From the NCBI GenBank assembly GCA_033762815.1, contig JANRLF010000004.1:434001-498000 (forward strand): a DNA stretch of 64,000 nt, in the 5' to 3' direction. Made by a program: the position numbers and the translations under genes. The DNA is from JANRLF01 sp033762815. GTDB lineage: Bacteria > Bacteroidota > Bacteroidia > Chitinophagales > CAIOSU01. Below, in pieces: positions 52,036-61,300 of this stretch. Below the pieces are notes generated by a model. It did not search any database and was not told the DNA's origin. It saw nothing but the letters and a program-made list of their open reading frames with translations. The number at the start of each line of letters is the position of its first letter. The first letter of the stretch is position 1.

Positions 52036-53484
52036 TTACTTTACCACCATTTGTAAAAGATGCTCCACTGCCGGTGCCGCAATATCCAATATCGGTTGAG
52101 GATAAACCCCAATGCCAAATACCAAAATGACTATTGGAACCAATACCAGCTTTTCCCGAAGGTTCAAATCAGCAATACCCACCGTTACGGCAGTTTTATC
52201 GCCCAATATGGAGTATTGGTAGGCCGACAACATGTACCAAGCACCCAAAATAGTACCCGTGCCAGCTACTGCGGCTATCCAAGGATGGTATTGGAACACG
52301 CCCGACAACAGTAAGAACTCCCCTACGAACCCGTTGGTCAATGGCAAAGCGATATTAGCCAACACCATTATCAGCAGGTATGCCGCTATTGCGGGTGCTA
52401 CCAATCGAACACCGCTCATACTTTTGATATCACGGGTTCCTGTGCGGCTTTCCAATATATCTACCAAAAAGAATAATCCTACAGCGGTAATGCCATGGCT
52501 CACCATTTGAACCACGCTGCCTTGCAAGGCCTGTTGGTTCAAAGTGAAGATGCCTGCGGCCATTAAACCGATATGTGCTATGGAAGAATAGGCAATCAGG
52601 CGTTTCCAATCTTGTTGTGAAAGTGCCACCAAGGAAGCATATACTATACCGATAACTGCAACAAGTATAGCTGCATGCCCATAATCAGCCAAGGCTTGCG
52701 GTGCCAATGGCAGCAAAATGCGCAAAACGGCGTATATACCCATTTTCGACATGAGGGCAGATAATATCATGGTGCCCTGTGTAGGAGCTTCGCTATAAGT
52801 ATCAGGTTGCCAAGTATGGAATGGGAAAAGGGCCATTTTTATAGCAAAGGCCAAGAAGAAGGCCAAAAACAAATACCCTTGTACCCCTTCATCCAAATTT
52901 AAAGAAGCGAAAACCGATAGGTCAAAAGTGTGTGGCTCAGGGGTATGGAAGTACAAGTAAATGAATGCCACCAACATTAATAAGCTACCCGCCAATGTAT
53001 AAATGAAGAACTTAAGCGTCACCCTCACCCTTTCAGTACCGCCCCATAACAGACAGATAAAGTAAATGGGTATTAAAGCAACTTCCCAGAAAATATAGAA
53101 CAGGAAAGCGTCCATAGCTGTAAAAACCCCTATAAGCCCTGCCTCCATGGCCATGATAAGGGCGAACAACAAGCTTTGGTTTTTGAAAGCTTTGCCAAAA
53201 CCGGATAGGACGATTAACGGCATAAGTACCGTGGTAAGCAATACCAACAGTAAGCTAATACCATCCATGCCTACCTTGAATTGAATGCCCAAAGAAGGCA
53301 CCCAAGGAGCAGTAAAAACATATTGGGCATCGGCTGTGTATTGGTATTGTGTTAAAGCCAATACCACCAATGCAAGCTCTACCAATCCCACAGCCAAAGC
53401 GATAACCCTAGCAGCAGTTCCGTTTAAGAAACCAATTACCAAGGCAGCAACCAAGGGCAATATGATTAGAATGGGTATCAGCAT
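52036..53484 (-). CDS. nuoM: NADH-quinone oxidoreductase subunit M
   Basis: 482 residues, antiporter-like subunit. The proton-channel Glu is in FYIFWEVALIPIYF and the Lys in AIKMALFPFHTWQPDTY. Eight bases after nuoL. Confidence 0.96.
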   Translation of the reverse strand: MLIPILIILPLVAALVIGFLNGTAARVIALAVGLVELALVVLALTQYQYTADAQYVFTAPWVPSLGIQFKVGMDGISLLLVLLTTVLMPLIVLSGFGKAFKNQSLLFALIMAMEAGLIGVFTAMDAFLFYIFWEVALIPIYFICLLWGGTERVRVTLKFFIYTLAGSLLMLVAFIYLYFHTPEPHTFDLSVFASLNLDEGVQGYLFLAFFLAFAIKMALFPFHTWQPDTYSEAPTQGTMILSALMSKMGIYAVLRILLPLAPQALADYGHAAILVAVIGIVYASLVALSQQDWKRLIAYSSIAHIGLMAAGIFTLNQQALQGSVVQMVSHGITAVGLFFLVDILESRTGTRDIKSMSGVRLVAPAIAAYLLIMVLANIALPLTNGFVGEFLLLSGVFQYHPWIAAVAGTGTILGAWYMLSAYQYSILGDKTAVTVGIADLNLREKLVLVPIVILVFGIGVYPQPILDIAAPAVEHLLQMVVK

Positions 53485-53491
53485 CTAGCAA

Positions 53492-55381
53492 TCAATTGAT
53501 AAAGTTGTACAACAAAATAGCGGCAAGCCCAAGTACCATATAAAAAATATAATAGGTCACGGCTCCAGTCTGGATACTCTTCAACACACGGCCACCCGCC
53601 ATTGCCAGCCAACCTGACCCGTTTACCAAACCATCGATTATCAAAACCTCAAACAAACCGTACAATGCCGTAGAAATCACCTCCAAGGGTTTTACGATAA
53701 CCGCTTGGTAAATTTCATCGATATAGAACTTGTGGTAAACCATACGTTGGAATGCACCCAATGATGCCATATCATCGGCAGGCCTAGCTTTTCTTCCTAC
53801 ATAAATTGAATAGGCAGCAAAAATGCTTATAATGGCTATGGTTAAGGTGATACCCATTAAAATCAACTCCATGGTCAATTCAGCGTGGTGGTGTGGCACC
53901 AACTCATGTGAAACAGCAAAAACGGGTTCCAAGTAAGTTTTTAACCAGTGCATATGCTCAAAAGGGATGCCCATAAAGCCGCCTACTAGAGAAAGAATGG
54001 CCAAAACCACCAATGGAAGGGTCATGGAAGGAGGCGATTCATGCAAATGTTCCTTTTGGTGGTGTGTACCCCTAAATTCGCCAAAGAAAGTTAGGAATAG
54101 CAAACGGAACATGTAGAAGGCAGTCATAGCGGAAGCGGCAATACCCAATATCCAGGCAATTTTGTTTCTTTCAAATACGGCCGCCAATACTTCATCCTTT
54201 GAGAAGAACCCAGCAAAAGGGAAAATACCTGCAATAGCCAGTGTACCTATAAGGAACGTGGCATAAGTAATTTTCAAATGCCCTTTAAGGCCGCCCATCT
54301 TACGGATATCCTGTTCACCACCCATAGCATGTATCACACTGCCGGCACCCAAGAACAACAATGCTTTAAAGAAAGCATGGGTAATAACATGGAACATACC
54401 CGTGGAATAAGCACCAGCACCCAAGGCCATAAACATAAAGCCCAATTGGCTGACTGTGGAATAGGCCAACACCTTTTTGATATCGTTCTGCAACAAAGCA
54501 ATAACGGCTGCCAACAAAGCAGTAAGCAATGCCACTATCAAAATAATATCCTGGGTAAAGGGTGCCAAGGTGTAGAGTACATTCGACCTTGCAATCATAT
54601 AAATACCTGCCGTCACCATGGTAGCGGCGTGAATCAATGCAGATACGGGTGTAGGGCCTGCCATGGCATCGGGCAGCCAAGTGTATAAAGGAATCTGGGC
54701 ACTTTTACCAGTTGCACCAATAAATAGCAACAAAGTGGCCGCAATCAGCATAGGCTCATCGAAACTAAGGTCTTTTGCTGCCTCAAAAATCTCTGCAAAA
54801 TTGAAGCTACCGAATTGTACGAACAACAATAAAATGCCAAGGATAAAGCCCAAATCACCAATACGGTTCATGATAAAAGCTTTCTTGGCGGCATTGTTAT
54901 ACTCTTGGTTTTTGAACCAGAACCCAATCAAGAGATAAGAACAAAGCCCCACGCCTTCCCAACCAGTGAACATCACCAAGTAGTTGTCGCCCATCACTAA
55001 GAGCAACATAAAGAATATGAAGAGATTGAGGTAGCCAAAGTAGCGGGAAAAACCCTCGTCATCATGCATATAACCTATGCTGTAAACATGGATAAGAAAG
55101 CCTACCCCCGTGATGACCAACAACATCAACGACGTAAGCTGGTCGACCATAAATGAGAAAGAGATATGCAGGTTGCCTACCGCCATCCATTCGAATAACT
55201 GATAAGAGAATGGCGCATGGCCACCCAGCAACTCCAAAAAGCAACCCAATGACAATAGGAAAGCCGCCAAAATAACCCCGCTGGAAGTGATGCCGTTAAG
55301 TGTTTTCCCCAAACGCTTATTGCTGGTAAGGAAACCAAGTAAAGGCAGGGCAGGAATCAGGCATATTAAAGCGTCGGACAT
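53492..55381 (-). CDS. nuoL: NADH-quinone oxidoreductase subunit L
   Basis: 629 residues, the usual length. The channel Glu is in FTGWEGVGLCSYLL and the Lys in TGKSAQIPLYTWLPDAMAG. The C-terminal lateral helix region is present (about 520-629). Confidence 0.96.
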   Translation of the reverse strand: MSDALICLIPALPLLGFLTSNKRLGKTLNGITSSGVILAAFLLSLGCFLELLGGHAPFSYQLFEWMAVGNLHISFSFMVDQLTSLMLLVITGVGFLIHVYSIGYMHDDEGFSRYFGYLNLFIFFMLLLVMGDNYLVMFTGWEGVGLCSYLLIGFWFKNQEYNNAAKKAFIMNRIGDLGFILGILLLFVQFGSFNFAEIFEAAKDLSFDEPMLIAATLLLFIGATGKSAQIPLYTWLPDAMAGPTPVSALIHAATMVTAGIYMIARSNVLYTLAPFTQDIILIVALLTALLAAVIALLQNDIKKVLAYSTVSQLGFMFMALGAGAYSTGMFHVITHAFFKALLFLGAGSVIHAMGGEQDIRKMGGLKGHLKITYATFLIGTLAIAGIFPFAGFFSKDEVLAAVFERNKIAWILGIAASAMTAFYMFRLLFLTFFGEFRGTHHQKEHLHESPPSMTLPLVVLAILSLVGGFMGIPFEHMHWLKTYLEPVFAVSHELVPHHHAELTMELILMGITLTIAIISIFAAYSIYVGRKARPADDMASLGAFQRMVYHKFYIDEIYQAVIVKPLEVISTALYGLFEVLIIDGLVNGSGWLAMAGGRVLKSIQTGAVTYYIFYMVLGLAAILLYNFIN

Positions 55382-55402
55382 GCTCGGTGGTTACTGTTTA
55401 TT

Positions 55403-55717
55403 TTACCATTTCAGTTTGTTCAGGAAATTCACATCGGTAGTACCAGTATTGCGATACATCATTACCAATATGGCCAGCCCTACCGCAACCTCTGCCGCAG
55501 CTACCGCCATAATGAAAAACACGAATACTTGGCCAGCTGGGTCGTTATGATAAGTCGAAAATGCCACCATTAATAGATTGACTGCGTTCAGCATCAGTTC
55601 TATGCTCATCAACACCACCAAAGCATTTCGACGTATCAACACCCCAATTATCCCTATGCTGAATAAGGTAGCACTCAGAAAGAGGTACCAGTTCAAGGGG
55701 ATTTGATGTGCTTCCAT
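55403..55717 (-). CDS. nuoK: NADH-quinone oxidoreductase subunit K
   Basis: 104 residues, three membrane helices. The two channel glutamates are Glu40 (MSIELMLNAVN) and Glu76 (AAAEVAVGLA). Confidence 0.95.
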   Translation of the reverse strand: MEAHQIPLNWYLFLSATLFSIGIIGVLIRRNALVVLMSIELMLNAVNLLMVAFSTYHNDPAGQVFVFFIMAVAAAEVAVGLAILVMMYRNTGTTDVNFLNKLKW

Positions 55718-55777
55718 TTTACGGTTTACTATTTGCGATTTCCTGTTGTCATTTATGGAACAACGGCAAACCAGTTA

Positions 55778-56275
55778 TTACTCAATTTCTTTTTTACCCA
55801 GCATTACCGCACCTACCATGGCAGCCAAAAAAAGTAGGGATGCTACTTCCAAAGGCAGTTTAAAATCGGTCAGCAATACCTTACCTAAGTTGCTGATTAA
55901 GCCTGTTCTCACATCCATCCCGTTAGCGGGAACTATCTGGTCAGCACCTTTTAAGGAGGCCACCAATACTATCAACAGCATACCCCCCGAAATGGCCCCT
56001 GCAAACTTAACCAAATTAGAAGTTTGCGGCTCGGTTTCTCTGTTTAAGTTCAGCATCATAATCACAAAGAGGAAAAGTACCATAATGGCACCAGCATAAA
56101 CTATTACCTGCACTACCCCCAAAAATTGGGCATTCATCAAAATATACTGGCCTGCTATGGAAAAGAAGGTAATGATGAGAAACAAAATACTGTGTACGGC
56201 ATTTCTGGAAAAAACCACCAGTAGGGCACTCAATACCGAAAGAAAGGCAAGGAAATAAAAAAGGGACTGGACCAT
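55778..56275 (-). CDS. nuoJ: NADH-quinone oxidoreductase subunit J
   Basis: 165 residues with five hydrophobic segments. VVFSRNAVHSILFLIITF and FLGVVQVIVYAGAIMVLFLFV are conserved NuoJ regions. A 60-base gap to nuoK shows nothing recognisable. Confidence 0.94.
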   Translation of the reverse strand: MVQSLFYFLAFLSVLSALLVVFSRNAVHSILFLIITFFSIAGQYILMNAQFLGVVQVIVYAGAIMVLFLFVIMMLNLNRETEPQTSNLVKFAGAISGGMLLIVLVASLKGADQIVPANGMDVRTGLISNLGKVLLTDFKLPLEVASLLFLAAMVGAVMLGKKEIE

Positions 56276-56281
56276 TACTGT

Positions 56282-56806
56282 TTATTGCGCGAGTTCTTTC
56301 CGTTTTGATACATCGATACGCTGATCGATAGGTTCTACCAAAATATCCTTTCCGTAAATAAAACCTTGCCTTTCATAGTCGGCAGGGGTAATACGGTCGG
56401 TCAAATATACCGCTTCTTTCGGACAAGCCTCCTCACATAATCCACAAAATATACAACGCAGCATGTTTATATCGTAGGAAATGGCATACTTCTCTTCGCG
56501 GTACAAATGTTCTTCGCCAGCCTTGCGTTCTCCGGCCACTATCGTAATAGCCTCTGCAGGGCAGGCAACGGCACACAAACCACAAGCGGTGCAACGCTCC
56601 GCACCCTTTTCATCCCGTTTCAGCACGTGCATACCACGGTAGTTGTTGCTGAACTCGCGCTTCACTTCAGGGTACTTTACCGTAGCCTTTTTCTTGAACA
56701 AGTGGCTAAAAGTAATAGCCATTCCTTTCAGAATTGCCGGAAGGTAAATCCGCTCCCAGAAATTCATTTTTTTATTCTCTAATACCTTAGCTCTATTGGT
56801 AAGCAT
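56282..56806 (-). CDS. nuoI: NADH-quinone oxidoreductase subunit I
   Basis: 174 residues. The two [4Fe-4S] motifs are CTACGLCAVACP and CIFCGLCEEACP (clusters N6a, N6b). The N-terminal MLTNRAKVLE start fits the phylum better than the later Met. It lies 12 bases after nuoH. Confidence 0.96.
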   Translation of the reverse strand: MLTNRAKVLENKKMNFWERIYLPAILKGMAITFSHLFKKKATVKYPEVKREFSNNYRGMHVLKRDEKGAERCTACGLCAVACPAEAITIVAGERKAGEEHLYREEKYAISYDINMLRCIFCGLCEEACPKEAVYLTDRITPADYERQGFIYGKDILVEPIDQRIDVSKRKELAQ

Positions 56807-56818
56807 GTGTTGTCTGTT

Positions 56819-57856
56819 TTAAGCATTAAACCAACCGTACCTAAAGGCAATAACAATTCCGGTAACTATAATATTGAACATTGCCAAAGGTATCAAGGAT
56901 TTCCAGCCAAGGTTCATCAATTGGTCATATCTGAATCTTGGTATCGTCCACCTTACCCACATGAACAGGAAAATGAAAAACATCACTTTTAAGAAAAGAG
57001 CTACCACCCCAAGAATGGCTACAACATTGGGTGCCAGACCCAAATCGTTCATAAATGGAAAGTTATAGCCGCCAAAATACAAGGTAGATATTACTGCCGA
57101 TGAAATGAACATATTGATATACTCAGCAAAGAGGTAAAAGCCCAGCTTCATACTGCTATATTCAGTATGGTAACCGCCCACCAGCTCCGTTTCACATTCT
57201 GGCAAGTCAAAAGGAGTACGGTTGCACTCGGCAAATGCACATACTAAGAAAATAAGGAAGCCCAATGGCTGATAAAGTATGTTCCAATTAGCACCGGCTT
57301 GCTGGGCAGATATTTCCCTTAATGACAAAGTACCGGTCATCATTACCAAAGCTATAATGGCCAAGCCCATTGCGATTTCATAGCTAATCATTTGTGAAGA
57401 AGCCCTAATGGCTCCCAGCAAAGAGTATTTGTTATTGGAAGCCCAGCCTCCAATCATAATACCATAGACCCCTATGGAAACGATACCAAACACGTAAAGG
57501 ACGCCAATATTAACATCTGCCACCTGAAGGCTAACTACATTACCATAAATGTTTACGTCAGGCCCCCAGGGTATAACAGCACTCGTCATACAAGCTGTCA
57601 TCATAGCGATGCACGGACCTAATATGAACAACCATTTATTGGATACCTGGGGAATGATTTCCTCCTTCATAAACATCTTTACCCCATCAGCTATCGGTTG
57701 CAACAAACCAAAAGGCCCTGCCCTATCTGGACCGATGCGGTCTTGCATAAAGGCGGCAATTTTCCGTTCAGCATATGTAGAATAAGCCGCAATGCCTAAA
57801 GTAATAAGCAGGATAATCAATACCAATGCAATCTTAAATATCAGTACCAGGGTCAT
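56819..57856 (-). CDS. nuoH: NADH-quinone oxidoreductase subunit H
   Basis: 345 residues, eight helices. The quinone-site loops are GPDRAGPFGLLQPIADGVKM and FAECNRTPFDLPECETELVG. ATG shares one base with the nuoG stop. Confidence 0.96.
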   Translation of the reverse strand: MTLVLIFKIALVLIILLITLGIAAYSTYAERKIAAFMQDRIGPDRAGPFGLLQPIADGVKMFMKEEIIPQVSNKWLFILGPCIAMMTACMTSAVIPWGPDVNIYGNVVSLQVADVNIGVLYVFGIVSIGVYGIMIGGWASNNKYSLLGAIRASSQMISYEIAMGLAIIALVMMTGTLSLREISAQQAGANWNILYQPLGFLIFLVCAFAECNRTPFDLPECETELVGGYHTEYSSMKLGFYLFAEYINMFISSAVISTLYFGGYNFPFMNDLGLAPNVVAILGVVALFLKVMFFIFLFMWVRWTIPRFRYDQLMNLGWKSLIPLAMFNIIVTGIVIAFRYGWFNA

Positions 57857-58833
57857 TATTGCGTCTTTTCTGAGGTTAATGCCGAGCTATAGTTGGCAGC
57901 AATCTGCTTTTTAAGGTCGCTCAACAACTCGTAATGGTTGGCGGAAATTACCGAACCCCTGCTAATATGCCTTGGGCCTTCCACCGTCCAGTCGTTCAAT
58001 TCTTTCTTTTCGAAGCGGCACTCGTTGCAAATAAACTCCTCCACCTCTCCATATTGATCTTTGCGACCAGTAACACGGTACACTTCGTTTCCATGCATCC
58101 ATAATACCACCTTGCCGCAGCATTTTGGGCAATCGCGGTGGGCATCTACCGGTTTGGTAAACCATACCCTGCTTTTAAAGCGGAAGGTACGGTCAGTCAA
58201 AGCGCCTACCGGGCATACATCTATCATATTGCCACTGAATTCGTTTTCAATGGCTTTGGAAATATAGGTACTGATTTCGGCATGGTCGCCACGGTTCAAC
58301 ACCCCGTGCACCCTTTCAGGGGTCAATTGTTCGGCCACTTTCACACAACGGTAGCAGAGGATGCAACGCGTCATGTGCAGCTTTATCTTATCGCCAATAT
58401 CTTCGGGATGAAAGGTGCGGCGTTCTTCTTCGTACCTAGTTTTGCCCAAGCCATGTTTAAACGATAAGTTCTGCAAATCGCACTCCCCAGCTTGGTCGCA
58501 AATGGGGCAGTCCAATGGGTGATTAATAAGCAACATTTCCACCACACCCTTTCGGGCTTCCAACACTTCCGGCGAAGTGATATTCTGCACCACCATGCCG
58601 TCCATCACATTGGTACTGCAAGAAGCTACTAACTTGGGCATGGGCCGAGGGTCGGCGGTGGAACCTTGGGTTACTTTTACTAAGCAGGTACGGCATTTAC
58701 CACCTGTGCCTTTCAATTTACTGTAGTAGCACATGGCAGGGGGCACAATGTCGCCACCAGCCTTACGGGCAGCATTCAGTATGCTGGTACCTGGTTCTAC
58801 TTCTATTTCTACACCGTCAATTGTGACTTTCAT
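57856..58833 (-). CDS. nuoG: NADH-quinone oxidoreductase subunit G, short form
   Basis: 325 residues, against about 800-900 in E. coli. The N-terminal clusters are complete: [2Fe-2S] Cys35, 47, 50 and 72; the His105/Cys109/112/118 N5 site; and N4 Cys157, 160, 163 and 207. The molybdopterin-like large domain is missing. Residues 233-290 instead carry CPKCC (235-239) and CNEC (269-272), spaced like a zinc ribbon or a reduced extra Fe-S site. Short NuoG proteins are known in Bacteroidota, so this is probably normal for the group. A toxin-antitoxin-like pair separates this gene from nuoF. Confidence 0.93.
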   Translation of the reverse strand: MKVTIDGVEIEVEPGTSILNAARKAGGDIVPPAMCYYSKLKGTGGKCRTCLVKVTQGSTADPRPMPKLVASCSTNVMDGMVVQNITSPEVLEARKGVVEMLLINHPLDCPICDQAGECDLQNLSFKHGLGKTRYEEERRTFHPEDIGDKIKLHMTRCILCYRCVKVAEQLTPERVHGVLNRGDHAEISTYISKAIENEFSGNMIDVCPVGALTDRTFRFKSRVWFTKPVDAHRDCPKCCGKVVLWMHGNEVYRVTGRKDQYGEVEEFICNECRFEKKELNDWTVEGPRHISRGSVISANHYELLSDLKKQIAANYSSALTSEKTQ

Positions 58834-58866
58834 GTGTTATCTGTTTGAGATATCAATCTCGCTTAC

Positions 58867-59153
58867 TCAAAATCTTTTCTTGCGCTTAAAATGTACTACT
58901 CTATAAACTATTACTTCCCGCTTTTTTACTTTAAATATTACTGAATAAGGAAAATCTTCTACCACTATTCTTCTGTAATCTTTCCTTTCCGGTAATTCAG
59001 CATACATAAATGGATGCTGAAGTATTTTCGCAAAACATTTTCTTACTTCCGACTCCAATCTATCTCCTAATCCAGGGGTTCGTTTCTCTACCATTCATAG
59101 GCATCTCGCAATTCATGTAATGCTTCCCGCCTAACAATTAAAACAAACGTCAT
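58867..59153 (-). pseudogene. ParE/RelE-type toxin, broken by a frameshift
   Basis: The open frame from ATG 59094 (75 residues) lacks the usual toxin N-terminus. In the next frame upstream, ATG 59153 overlaps the antitoxin stop (ATGA) and reads VLIVRREALHELRDAYEW, the typical start of RelE/ParE toxins, before TAG at 59088-59090. Deleting the break by adding one base after TA would restore WY-E-KRTPGLGDRLESEVRK into the downstream frame. So one base appears to be missing near 59089. The second half has ELPERKDYRRIVVEDFPYSV and a basic YRVVHFKRKKRF tail. Function is probably lost, unless it is a sequencing error or ribosomal slippage. Confidence 0.75.
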
Positions 59154-59401
59154 TCTTCCTTTGGAAAACCATGCTTCATAATATGCAATGCTTCCTCCCA
59201 TGTATAGTTTTTCCCTTCCCCTCTTTCATAAGCGGCATCGTCTTCTTCCAACCGTTCAATCTCTTCTGGCGATAATGTGTAGCCCTCGTTTTGCTCCTCC
59301 TTTACATACTCTTTGGCAAAAGCATACATCATCTTCAGAAGCCTTTCATCACCCTCATCTACTATTTCGTGCAGTTTCTTTTGTATGGTTGCCGTTTTCA
59401 T
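59150..59401 (-). CDS. Antitoxin-like small protein
   Basis: 83 residues, acidic, helical, with no strong DNA-binding motif (KKLHEIVDEGDERLLKMMYA then PEEIERLEEDDAAYERGEG). It starts 10 bases after nuoF and its stop overlaps the toxin ATG, the order of an addiction module. The similarity to the Bacteroidota antitoxins paired with ParE/YoeB toxins is by pattern and context only. Confidence 0.65.
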   Translation of the reverse strand: MKTATIQKKLHEIVDEGDERLLKMMYAFAKEYVKEEQNEGYTLSPEEIERLEEDDAAYERGEGKNYTWEEALHIMKHGFPKEE

Positions 59402-59411
59402 AAAAACAAGT

Positions 59412-60785
59412 TTATACCGTTACCGCACTTTCCTTCGTCATCAAATGCTTCACACTGTCCCACGGCTCATAGCTGAAATGCTTGGGGTCCTTCACTTTTT
59501 CAGGATACCTTACATGAAATTCAAACTCCTCCCTGAAATGTCTGATGGCGCTCGCTACTGGCCAAGCAGCAGCATCACCTAATGGGCATATGGTGTTGCC
59601 TTCTATCTTTTTGGCCACATCTACCAACAGGTCAATGTCGCTCATCTTGCCTTGGCCGTTTTCTATGCGCCACAAAACCTTTTCCATCCAGCCGGTTCCT
59701 TCACGGCAGGGGCTGCATTGCCCACATGATTCGTGATGATAGAAACGGGTAAAGTTCCACAGATTGCGAACGATGCAAGTGGTTTCGTCCATTACGATAA
59801 ATCCGCCCGAACCCAGCATGGTACCGGTAGCAAAACCGCCATCGGACAAGGATTCATAGGTCATCAGCCTTGGCTCGCCATTAGCTGTCTTCAGAATCAA
59901 ATCGGCAGGCAGAATGGGTACTGACGAACCGCCCGCAACCACCGCCTTCAGTTTCTTTCCATTACGGATACCGCCACAGTATTCGTCGCTGAAAATAAAT
60001 TCTTCCACCGGAAGGCCCAATTCAATCTCATAAACACCAGGCTTATTGATATGGCCGCAGGCAGAAATCAGTTTGGTGCCCGTACTACGGCCCACGCCTA
60101 TTTTAGCATACTCCTCACCACCCATGTTCAATATGTGGGGCACTGCGGCTATGGACTCTACATTGTTCACAACGGTTGGGCTGGCATACAAACCCTGTAC
60201 GGCTGGAAACGGCGGCTTCATACGTGGGTTGCCCCGCTTTCCTTCCAAAGATTCCAACAATGCGGTTTCCTCTCCACAGATATAAGCACCAGCACCAGGG
60301 TGCACGTACAAATCCAAGTTATAACCACTGCCCATAATGTTCTTGCCCAATAATCCAGCGGCATAGGCTTCTTCGATAGCCTTTTCCAATATACGCAACA
60401 CGTACATCAGTTCACCACGGATATAGATATAGCTGGTATTGGCACCTAAAGCATAGCTACTCACCAACATACCCTCTATCAGGGCATGCGGTATGCGGCG
60501 CATCAATTCATGGTCTTTGAAAGTGCCTGGTTCACTTTCGTCGGCATTGCATACCAAGTAACGAGGCTTGTCGCTCTTACGATCCAAAAAGCTCCACTTC
60601 ATGCCAGTCGGGAAACCAGCTCCTCCCCTGCCACGCAGGCCACTTTTCTTCACTTCTTCCATCACCTCATCGGGGCTCATTTTCAAAGCCTTGTCCACCG
60701 ATTCATAACCACCATGCTTGCGGTACACCTCTAAGGTGTTGATACCCGGAACATTAATATGCTCTATCAATATTTTCCTTCCCAT
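59412..60785 (-). CDS. nuoF: NADH-quinone oxidoreductase subunit F
   Basis: 457 residues. The FMN/NADH region is GRGGAGFPTGMKW, and the [4Fe-4S] N3 site is ESCGQCSPCREGT with a later Cys in NTICPLGDAA. It takes electrons from NADH. ATG shares one base with the nuoE stop. Confidence 0.96.
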   Translation of the reverse strand: MGRKILIEHINVPGINTLEVYRKHGGYESVDKALKMSPDEVMEEVKKSGLRGRGGAGFPTGMKWSFLDRKSDKPRYLVCNADESEPGTFKDHELMRRIPHALIEGMLVSSYALGANTSYIYIRGELMYVLRILEKAIEEAYAAGLLGKNIMGSGYNLDLYVHPGAGAYICGEETALLESLEGKRGNPRMKPPFPAVQGLYASPTVVNNVESIAAVPHILNMGGEEYAKIGVGRSTGTKLISACGHINKPGVYEIELGLPVEEFIFSDEYCGGIRNGKKLKAVVAGGSSVPILPADLILKTANGEPRLMTYESLSDGGFATGTMLGSGGFIVMDETTCIVRNLWNFTRFYHHESCGQCSPCREGTGWMEKVLWRIENGQGKMSDIDLLVDVAKKIEGNTICPLGDAAAWPVASAIRHFREEFEFHVRYPEKVKDPKHFSYEPWDSVKHLMTKESAVTV

Positions 60786-61300
60786 TAGGCTTTTTCCCTC
60801 CTCATTTGGTCAAGAAATACATCCAACTTATCTACATCCATGTTATGGTGGTAGGTCTCACCTACTTGTATGATGGGGGCCGTACCACAGGCTGCCAAGC
60901 ATTCTACCGTTTTGATGGTAAACATACCGTCAGGGGTAGTTTCGCCTACTTTGATACCCAGTTTATTGGTGAGGTACTGCACCACATCCTCTGCCCCTTT
61001 CAATTGGCAGGGGCCGGTATGGCATACTTCCAACAGGCATTTGCCCACTGGCTGCAGGTTGTACATGCTATAAAACGTGGCTACCTCATACACTTCAATG
61101 GGCAGCAGGCCCAATAACTGGGCCACATAATCCATCGTTTCAACGCTGAGCCAACCTTCATTTTCCACCTGTGCAATGTGCAGCACGGGCAGCAATGCGG
61201 ACTTTTGCCTGCCTTCTGGATAGCGGGCAATGATTTTTTTCACTAAGGCCAGACTTTCGTCTGAAAAATTTACTGCTTTATTTGAACTTACCATTTCCAT
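60785..61300 (-). CDS. nuoE: NADH-quinone oxidoreductase subunit E
   Basis: 171 residues. The [2Fe-2S] cluster ligands are CHTGPC and CLAAC. Its ATG shares one base with the nuoD stop. Confidence 0.96.
   Translation of the reverse strand: MEMVSSNKAVNFSDESLALVKKIIARYPEGRQKSALLPVLHIAQVENEGWLSVETMDYVAQLLGLLPIEVYEVATFYSMYNLQPVGKCLLEVCHTGPCQLKGAEDVVQYLTNKLGIKVGETTPDGMFTIKTVECLAACGTAPIIQVGETYHHNMDVDKLDVFLDQMRREKA

Noticed and set aside
54278..54688. A 136-codon open frame on the plus strand within nuoL
   Set aside because: It lies wholly opposite a conserved NuoL region and its translation shows no family or signal; long antisense frames are expected in such genes.
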